Made by a program: the position numbers and the translations under genes. This document shows, one piece after another, positions 15,093-19,913 of a stretch of 19,913 nt of DNA. This DNA comes from Candidatus Solincola tengchongensis. GTDB lineage: Bacteria; Actinomycetota; Geothermincolia; Geothermincolales; RBG-13-55-18. Under the pieces are notes generated by a model. It was not told the DNA's origin, made no database searches, and saw only the letters and a program-made list of their open reading frames with translations. The stretch lies in NCBI GenBank assembly GCA_015711895.1, contig MU158592.1:7961-27873 (forward strand). Reading direction: 5' to 3'. The first letter of the stretch is position 1. Every line of letters starts with the position of its first letter.

Positions 15093-15673
15093 TCCCGGGT
15101 TCGCACGGGAAAGGCCATTCTCCGGCAAGGCATCTCCCGGCGCGATACGACGACCTCTCTATACGTCCCCCGGCGCCTTCCCCACGGGCCTCATATTGAT
15201 CCCCAGGGTCCTCGTTTCATATGGTTCTATATGGTTTCGGCGGCTCGATACCTCCGCCCGATGCACGCCGGAGGGCCCGTCTCTTTCGGTTCCGCCAACC
15301 CAGCGAGTCTCACGCGGCGGAACCGGGCACCGGTCGAGGCCTTGACCTCCGCGGTCCCCACCTTCGGCTCATATCATGGCCACGTTCAAGGCGGGCATAT
15401 ATCCCCGTTCTCTATAATATTCCCACCTCCCAGTCCATTTCGGCCATACCCGGCCCCCGTCCCCCATTCGTCCCGCAAAGGCTCGTGCGCCCGCATACGG
15501 CCAAAACATGGCCACAGGACATCCGCAACCATACCCCTCCCATCCACCCTTCGCCGCTCGACCCCGACCATCACAGGGTCCGCCTGCCCCGCCGAAAACC
15601 ACATCCCAAACCCGACGCCGAGTTGTCCCTCCGGGCACTAACCTTCCCCCGATTCTAGGCCTGGGAAGGGCGA

Positions 15674-15692
15674 TGGCGGCGCGGTGCCGCCA
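15674..15692 (-). terminator. GC hairpin directly after the Sir2 stop
   Basis: On the minus strand TGGCGGC-ACCGC-GCCGCCA forms a 7-bp stem beginning 2 nt after the stop codon. There is no T-tract, so this would be an intrinsic terminator only of the tail-less kind proposed in Actinobacteria; it may simply protect the mRNA 3' end. Confidence 0.35.
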
Positions 15693-15694
15693 GT

Positions 15695-16489
15695 TCACCG
15701 GATGCCCGCCAGCTTCTTGTAGGCCTCCACCACCGCGGGGAGGTTTTCTCCCGCTCTCCCCAGGCAGACCAGGTCGGCCAGCTGGTCGTGGCAGGTGCTC
15801 ACGGTGTTGAAGAAGATGAGCCTCCCTCCGCGTCGCTTGGTATATTCGGGAAGGGCGGCGGCAGGATAGACCTCCAGGCTGCAGCCGATGACCAGCATGA
15901 GGTCCGAGGTGGAGGCCAGTTCCGCCGCCCTGGCCAGCACCCTCGAGTCCAGGGGCTCCCCGAAGAAGACCACGTCCGGCTTGATGAGCGCCTGGGCCTG
16001 GGGACAGTAGGCCACCCTTTCCCCGCCGGCGCTCAGCTCCTTCATCTCCTCCAGGGTGAAGACGCGCCCGCAGCTCATGCAGTGGCCGGTGCGGTGCGTG
16101 CCGTGCAGTTCCAGCACCTCTGTGCTTCCCGCCCTCTGGTGCAGGTGGTCGATGTTCTGGGTGATCACCGCTCGACATTTACCTAATTTTTCCAATTCAG
16201 CGAGGGCGTAGTGTGCCGGGTTGGGCTCCGCCCCCTCCAGGAGCGGGTTGAGTTCCCTGGCCATCTCCCAGAACCGTTCCGGGTGATGGATAAAGGACTC
16301 GTAGGTGCCGTAGAGCAGCGGGTCGTATCTGCTCCAAAGGCCCCCCGGGCTGCGGAAATCGGGGATACCGGATTCCACTGAGATGCCGGCCCCGGTCAAG
16401 GCCACCACCTGAAAGGAATCCAGTATCATCTGCGCCGCGAGCCGGATGCGGTCCTCGTGAAGATCCCGTTCCCCTGCCGAGCAGCTCAT
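15695..16489 (-). CDS. cobB: Sir2 family NAD-dependent protein deacylase with altered zinc site
   Basis: Sirtuin of 264 residues that removes acetyl or other acyl groups from lysines using NAD+. Motifs: GAGISVESGIPDFRSPGG (33-50), the NAD pocket QNIDHLH (111-117), catalytic His129 in ELHGT, KPDVVFFGE (170-178), and IGCSLEVYPAA (201-211) where many members have GTSL. The zinc module has Cys137 and Cys140 (CMSC) and Cys162, but the fourth ligand is gone: the usual CPxCGG reads CPQAQA, with Ala165. The reading frame is intact there, so this is substitution and not a frameshift. The ATG has GGAGGG 8 nt upstream and a plausible extended -10 promoter. It lies 112 nt after the stop of the IPT-repeat gene on the same strand. 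Family is certain; activity with three zinc ligands is untested. Confidence 0.92.
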   Translation of the reverse strand: MSCSAGERDLHEDRIRLAAQMILDSFQVVALTGAGISVESGIPDFRSPGGLWSRYDPLLYGTYESFIHHPERFWEMARELNPLLEGAEPNPAHYALAELEKLGKCRAVITQNIDHLHQRAGSTEVLELHGTHRTGHCMSCGRVFTLEEMKELSAGGERVAYCPQAQALIKPDVVFFGEPLDSRVLARAAELASTSDLMLVIGCSLEVYPAAALPEYTKRRGGRLIFFNTVSTCHDQLADLVCLGRAGENLPAVVEAYKKLAGIR

Positions 16490-16533
16490 CCCGTTTTCCC
16501 TCCGTCGATCACATGGGGAAACCGCATGGGGAG

Positions 16534-16542
16534 ATTATAACA
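16534..16542 (-). promoter_or_regulatory. extended -10 promoter for Sir2
   Basis: The minus strand reads TGT-TATAAT, a perfect extended -10, about 45 nt before the Sir2 ATG; start of transcription would be near 16527. No -35 is needed for this class and none is clear. It suggests Sir2 is transcribed separately from the IPT-repeat gene. Confidence 0.5.
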
Positions 16543-16601
16543 CGGCAGCGGGAAGCCCTCGCCTGCCGACGGGCGCGGGACGCGGAAGCGGGGATGAAGG
16601 A

Positions 16602-17957
16602 TCAGGGAACGGTACCCAGGCTGTTGTGCCCTCCCTCCCAGGCCTGGTGGTAGAGGAAATACATGGAGCGCTCCGCGACCAGGCCACGATCCGAGGCCAC
16701 CTGGAGGGCGACGTCCCTGCCCTCACCCACCTCCCGGTTCACGAAGACGGTGACGCGCCTCCCGGGCGGCACCTCCAGGTCCTGCCCGCTCGTCTCCCCG
16801 CCGGAGAAGGCGTAGGTGACGTGCACGTTCGCCGTCTCCTCTCCCGGGTTGAAGAGGAGCAGCCACTCCTCGAAACCGGCGTGGGTGCATCCCTCGGCGA
16901 AGTACCACTCGGGGGACGGAGAGGGGGCGCCAACGGTGATGTGCCCGCCGTCCCACATCCCCCCGTAATTGAAGTACATGGGGCGCTCGGCCACTATGGG
17001 CTGGCTGGAATGCACGGAGAGGGCCACGTCCCGCCCCGGGCCCACCTCCTGGTTGACGTTGACGGTGAAACGCCTCCAGGCGGGGAGGGAATAGGTCCGG
17101 GATTCCGAGTCCCCGTCGGCGAAGAGGTATCTCACCTCCACGGTGGCCTCCTCGGCTCCCGGATTGGCCAGGCAGAGCCACTCCTCGAAACCGGCGTGGG
17201 TGCATCCCTCGGCGAAGTACCAGTCCTGGGAGAGCTCTTTCGCCGGGAGGGAGCAGTGGCCGCCGCGCCAGTCCGTCCCGTAACGGAAATAGACGGAGCG
17301 TTCGGCGTATATCCGGTCCTGGGCAGTGACCTGCAGGGCCACGTCACGGTCCGATCCGATCTCGGAGTTCACGTAGATGTTGGTGCGGGAATGGGCGGGA
17401 AGGTTGTAATAACGGATACGGTTGGCTCCCTGGGCCACCATGTAGGTCACGGTGACCGTATACTGGCTCTCATAGGGATTGAAGAGGGTCAGCCACTCCT
17501 CGAATCCCGCCCTCGTGCACCCCTCGGCGAAATAGGCGGGCACGGCCTGGGGCTGCTGGTAAACGGTGAAGGGATAGGGATTGCTGGAGCCCATGAGGGT
17601 GGTGACCACCACCGGACCGCTGGTGGCCCCTTCGGGCACCACCACCACGATGTAGGTATCCGTCCACAGGATGGCCGTCCCGGCATCCACGCCGTTGAAG
17701 GTGACCGTGCACACCCCGGGAACCTGCATGGGGCCGAAGTCCGTGCCCTGGATGGTCACCGGGATCCCCGGCCAGGCGGCGGAGGGGAAGATGTTCTCGA
17801 TGACCGGAACCTGCTGGGCGACCACGTCCCCCACACCCGAATGCCTCCCCGCACCTCCACCGGGTGACGCCGCGGCGTGCGGGACCACGAGGAGCAAGGC
17901 GACCGCCGCGAGGACGGCACCGCGCAGGAAACGGAATCGATAACCAAGATCTTCCAT
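16602..17957 (-). CDS. secreted IPT/TIG-domain protein with three FAEGC repeats
   Basis: Exported protein of 451 residues. A signal peptide (basic start, hydrophobic 13-25, AAA-S cleavage near 30) is followed by an IPT/TIG immunoglobulin-like domain (about 50-133, 'PVIENIFPSAAWPGIPVTIQ' and 'SGPVVVTTLMGSSNPYPFTV'). Then come three ~105-residue repeats starting at 142, 246 and 351, each with (W/A)YFAEGCT-AGFEEWL, a beta-rich core, 'RDVALxV', 'AERxxYF' and a 'GGH' end. I recall such repeats from surface proteins of uncultured actinobacteria; their role is not established, perhaps adhesion or sugar binding. Each repeat keeps one Cys in FAEGC. There is no LPxTG signal or C-terminal helix, so it is probably released or held non-covalently. 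The ATG has GGGGGGAG 4-5 nt upstream. Function is inferred only at domain level. Confidence 0.85.
   Translation of the reverse strand: MEDLGYRFRFLRGAVLAAVALLLVVPHAAASPGGGAGRHSGVGDVVAQQVPVIENIFPSAAWPGIPVTIQGTDFGPMQVPGVCTVTFNGVDAGTAILWTDTYIVVVVPEGATSGPVVVTTLMGSSNPYPFTVYQQPQAVPAYFAEGCTRAGFEEWLTLFNPYESQYTVTVTYMVAQGANRIRYYNLPAHSRTNIYVNSEIGSDRDVALQVTAQDRIYAERSVYFRYGTDWRGGHCSLPAKELSQDWYFAEGCTHAGFEEWLCLANPGAEEATVEVRYLFADGDSESRTYSLPAWRRFTVNVNQEVGPGRDVALSVHSSQPIVAERPMYFNYGGMWDGGHITVGAPSPSPEWYFAEGCTHAGFEEWLLLFNPGEETANVHVTYAFSGGETSGQDLEVPPGRRVTVFVNREVGEGRDVALQVASDRGLVAERSMYFLYHQAWEGGHNSLGTVP
16861..16907. repeat. 47-bp exact repeat, copy 1 (inside the IPT-repeat gene)
   Basis: Begins AGCCACTCCTCGAAACC and ends GGCGAAGTACCA; identical to 17176-17222, 315 bp (105 codons) away, encoding the WYFAEGCTHAGFEEWL segment of repeat 3. 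The matching segment in repeat 1 (about 17494-17540) has diverged. Confidence 0.9.
17176..17222. repeat. 47-bp exact repeat, copy 2 (inside the IPT-repeat gene)
   Basis: Identical to 16861-16907 and encodes the same segment in repeat 2. Identity at synonymous sites points to recent duplication or gene conversion between repeats 2 and 3. Confidence 0.9.
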
Positions 17958-18054
17958 GGGACTCCCCCCGACATCGATATTCCTATCAACCGCCGAAACG
18001 GGCCTACGGCCGGCCCGACGACTTCCTCAATCCAACATCGCGGACCGCATACCC

Positions 18055-18060
18055 ATTATA
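18055..18060 (-). promoter_or_regulatory. possible -10 for the IPT-repeat gene
   Basis: Perfect TATAAT on the minus strand about 100 nt before the start codon; no -35 at standard spacing. Confidence 0.3.
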
Positions 18061-18173
18061 ACCCCACAGCGGGGGAACCACGCTCCCTCAAGCCACAGCG
18101 AGGTCCGGCGATACGAAGGGCGGGAAATACAGGCCGGGCACCAGAATTCGGAACATCGCCGCCCTCTTCCCGG

Positions 18174-18293
18174 CCGAAAACCCCTGTTCCTTCAAGCGCG
18201 CCGAAGGTTCTGAATAAGCGTCCTGGCGGCGCGTTACCTTCCTCCGGTCCGAAAACCCCCGTTCCTTCACGCGGGCCGGAGGTTCTGAGATAA
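18174..18293 (+). repeat. imperfect 44/45-bp direct repeat in front of the response regulator
   Basis: Copy 1 (18174-18217) and copy 2 (18249-18293) both run CCGAAAACCCC, GTTCCTTCA, GCGxGCCGxAGGTTCTGA, with few differences and a 75-bp offset. Each can fold. In copy 2 the flanking CCTCCGGTCCG (18241-18251) pairs with CGGGCCGGAGG (about 18272-18282) as an 11-bp stem with one T·G pair; copy 1 forms a poorer stem with a 2-nt bulge. Confidence 0.75.
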
Positions 18294-18294
18294 T
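18266..18294 (+). promoter_or_regulatory. promoter of the response-regulator operon
   Basis: TTCACG (18266-18271), 17 nt, GATAAT (18289-18294) gives a reasonable sigma-70-type promoter ending 30 nt before the start codon. It lies inside copy 2 of the direct repeat; the equivalent in copy 1 is TTCAAG with no good -10. Confidence 0.42.
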
Positions 18295-18324
18295 ATTTAA
18301 GGCGGCGGACAGAAAGGGGCGCTG

Positions 18325-19245
18325 ATGCAAGGAAGGATCCTCATAATCGACGACGAGCCCGAGATACTCAACGCCGTCAAGTTCTACCTCGAGGACGAGG
18401 ACTTCGAGGTCCACGTGACCACGGACGGGACACGCGCCGTGGAGCTGGCGGAGTCCGTACGGCCGGACCTCATAATACTCGACGTGATGATGCCCGTCCT
18501 GGACGGCATCCAGGTCTGCCGCCAGTTGCGTTCCCGCACCCGCACGCGCATGATACCCATCATCTTCCTCACCGCCCGGGAATCGGTGGAGGACAAGATA
18601 AGGGGTCTGGAAGCTGGCGGGGTGGACTATATAACCAAACCCTTCGTGAACCAGGAACTCCTGGCGCGCATCAAGGCCCACATCCGGCTCAGCCAGGAGA
18701 ACCTAGCCGGGCACCCGGTAACCGGGCTCCCCGGGGCTTCCTCCGTGGAGGAGGAGGTGAACCGCAGGCTGCACGAGGGTAGGATATTCACCGCCGTCTT
18801 CGCCGAGGTGGAGCACATGCAGGAGTACCGCGAGGCCTACGGGGTGAGCCGCGGCGACCGCTTGCTCCTGCAACTTTCCCGGATGTTCGAGGAGGAGATG
18901 GAAAACCTCGCCAGGGGGGAGGGGTTCCTGGGCCACGCCTCCTATTACGACTTCGTGTTCCTCTGCCCCCCGGACAAGGCGGAGGCCCTTTGCTCCCGCC
19001 TCGTGGAACGCTTCGAGTCCGAGAAGGGGGAGTTCTATCTCGAGCAGCACCGCAGGCGGGGAGAGCTGGTGTACTACGACTACCGGGGGAACACGGTACA
19101 CGCTCCCCTGGTCAAGCTGGTGCTGGGCGGAGTCTGCAACTCCCGCCGCTTCGTGGCCACCTATACCGCCCTGGCGGAGTGGTCGGCGCAGGCGCTCATG
19201 AAGGCCCGCTCCTACGGGTGGAGCGCGTTCGTCCTGGAGGAATGA
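18325..19245 (+). CDS. response regulator: receiver domain fused to a degenerate GGDEF domain
   Basis: 306-residue cytoplasmic regulator. The receiver domain (1-120) has the acidic pair D9-D10, phospho-acceptor D53 (LIILDVMMP), T83 (FLTARE) and K105 (ITKPF), so it can probably be phosphorylated. The second domain (about 128-300) keeps the GGDEF-family opening as HPVTGLPG (130-137) and 'FAEVEHMQEYREAYGVSRGD', where active cyclases have FD/N..K..ND..GH..GD. The signature loop reads SYYDF (206-210) in place of GGDEF, so diguanylate cyclase activity is very unlikely; a binding or scaffolding role is more plausible. The ATG follows AAGGGGCG. The stop overlaps the next start as ATGA, so the two regulators are translationally coupled. 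The partner kinase is not in view. Confidence 0.88.
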   Translation: MQGRILIIDDEPEILNAVKFYLEDEDFEVHVTTDGTRAVELAESVRPDLIILDVMMPVLDGIQVCRQLRSRTRTRMIPIIFLTARESVEDKIRGLEAGGVDYITKPFVNQELLARIKAHIRLSQENLAGHPVTGLPGASSVEEEVNRRLHEGRIFTAVFAEVEHMQEYREAYGVSRGDRLLLQLSRMFEEEMENLARGEGFLGHASYYDFVFLCPPDKAEALCSRLVERFESEKGEFYLEQHRRRGELVYYDYRGNTVHAPLVKLVLGGVCNSRRFVATYTALAEWSAQALMKARSYGWSAFVLEE

Positions 19246-19913
19246 GGTTGGCCGGGGAACTGGTCCTGGTGGTGGACGACGAGCCCAACATCGTGGAACT
19301 GGCCCGCCTCTACCTGGAGAAGGAGGGCTTCCGGGTGGCCGAGGCGCGCAGCGGGGAGGAGGCCCTCCGCCTCTTCGAGGAGTTGCATCCGGCCCTAATG
19401 GTCCTGGACATCATGATCCCCGAACCGGACGGATGGGAGGTGTGCAGGCACATCCGCTCCCGCTCCACCCTTCCCATAATCATGCTCACCGCCCGGGAGG
19501 ACGAGGTGGACAAGGTGGTGGGGCTGGAACTGGGGGCCGACGATTACCTGACCAAGCCATTCAGCCCCCGCGAACTGGTGGCCAGGGTGAAGGCGGTGCT
19601 GCGCCGCACCAGTCTCTCGGGAGAACCGCGGGACGTGCTGCACGTCGACGACCTGGTGATCGATTCCTCCCGGCGGAAGGTTTTCCAGCGGGAAAGAGAG
19701 GTCGAGCTGACTCCCCGCGAGTTCGACCTCCTCTATACCCTGGCTCTCAACAGAGGCATCGTGCTCAGCAGGGAGAAGCTGCTGGAGAGGGTCTGGGGCT
19801 ATGACTATTACGGGGACACGCGGACGGTGGACGTGCACATCCGCCACATCCGGGACAAACTGGGCGACAACCCGCAGGAGCCTCGGTACCTGGAGACGGT
19901 ATGGGGGGTCGGG
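19242..19913 (+). CDS. OmpR/PhoB-family response regulator, cut by the window end
   Basis: 224 residues are visible with no stop before the window ends; probably only a few residues are missing, since the family ends shortly after TVWGVGY. The receiver domain has D12-D13, phospho-acceptor D56 (VLDIMIP), T83 (MLTARE) and K105 (YLTKPF). The winged-helix DNA-binding domain (about 125-224) has 'ELTPREFDLLYTLALNRG', 'LSREKLLERVWGYDY' and 'TVDVHIRHIRDKLGD', the classic OmpR/PhoB transcription-factor signature. The ATG at 19242 shares ATGA with the previous stop, and GGAGG just upstream serves as ribosome site. A sensor histidine kinase gene is expected immediately downstream, outside the window. 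Confidence 0.93.
   Translation, partial: MRLAGELVLVVDDEPNIVELARLYLEKEGFRVAEARSGEEALRLFEELHPALMVLDIMIPEPDGWEVCRHIRSRSTLPIIMLTAREDEVDKVVGLELGADDYLTKPFSPRELVARVKAVLRRTSLSGEPRDVLHVDDLVIDSSRRKVFQREREVELTPREFDLLYTLALNRGIVLSREKLLERVWGYDYYGDTRTVDVHIRHIRDKLGDNPQEPRYLETVWGVG

Larger units (their letters stand above)
14939..15694. other. gene-free stretch upstream of UPF0182
   Basis: 756 bases between the UPF0182 5' end and the Sir2 stop. No open frame has both a ribosome site and protein-like composition. It holds three spaced copies of TCCTTCActCCA (15035-15092), a close direct repeat of ATATGGTT (15219-15226 and 15229-15236), and AT-rich patches such as TATAAT (plus, 15413-15418; TATTATAG on minus) that might be promoters. 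On the minus strand this is probably a long regulatory leader of UPF0182. Confidence 0.45.
17958..18324. other. divergent intergenic region
   Basis: 367 bases between the divergent IPT-repeat and response-regulator genes. It holds a minus-strand TATAAT at 18055-18060, a duplicated ~44-bp segment at 18174-18293 and a plus-strand promoter within its second copy. No gene is seen. Confidence 0.5.

Noticed and set aside
12889..15345. 818-codon open frame on the plus strand opposite UPF0182
   Set aside because: Antisense shadow with Val/His/Gly/Glu-rich low-complexity translation; the minus-strand UPF0182 protein is clearly the real product.
16626..17867. 413-codon plus-strand frame opposite the IPT-repeat gene
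   Set aside because: Its apparent repeats only mirror the repeats of the real gene on the other strand.

Overview
The window is GC-rich, gene-dense bacterial chromosome. The best guess for its source is a deep-branching, possibly thermophilic actinobacterium. Supporting signs are a class E-type sortase, a UPF0182 membrane protein, a GerMN lipoprotein, and a secreted protein built from 'WYFAEGCTHAGFEEW' repeats of a kind I associate with uncultured actinobacterial lineages. The initiator tRNA also has a C1·U72 end pair instead of the C1·A72 of E. coli. This placement is inference; no ribosomal RNA or marker protein is present. Nothing resembles a phage, insertion sequence, CRISPR array or other obvious foreign DNA.

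Layout. (1) 201-3380, plus strand: a MoxR/CbbQ-NirQ-type AAA+ ATPase followed 21 nt later by a NorD/CbbO-type VWA protein, a chaperone-like pair with no client enzyme in view. (2) 3534-4790, minus: an FLVCR-like MFS transporter converging on the pair. (3) 5359-6045, minus, and 6408-7043, plus: an ATC-hydrolase-like protein diverging from a GerMN lipoprotein. (4) 7348-8805, plus: a B12-domain radical SAM protein behind a promoter that overlaps a perfect palindrome. (5) 8806-10032: a long non-coding stretch with an initiator tRNA (minus) and its terminator. Quasi-periodic degenerate repeats lie on the 3' side of the tRNA, and a series of stem-loops lies between the tRNA and a sortase gene (10033-10650, plus). 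(6) 10940-14938, minus: the UPF0182 gene, with a disturbed 5' end, followed by a gene for a protein made of two diverged copies of one CxxC-GLP domain. (7) 14939-15694: 756 bases without a gene. (8) 15695-17957, minus: a Sir2 deacylase lacking one zinc cysteine and the secreted IPT/repeat protein. (9) 18325 to the end, plus: a receiver/degenerate-GGDEF regulator translationally overlapping an OmpR-family response regulator that runs off the window.

How the genes fit together: most are short, independent units, not one pathway. The clear functional pairs are the AAA+/VWA pair and the two response regulators. Several products act at the cell envelope: the sortase, the lipoprotein, UPF0182, the IPT protein and the MFS transporter. 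I do not see one multi-gene system that is plainly new. The most unusual items are the duplicated CxxC-GLP protein, the non-coding block around the initiator tRNA, the degenerate-GGDEF regulator with its duplicated promoter segment, the disturbed start of UPF0182 and the altered zinc site of Sir2.
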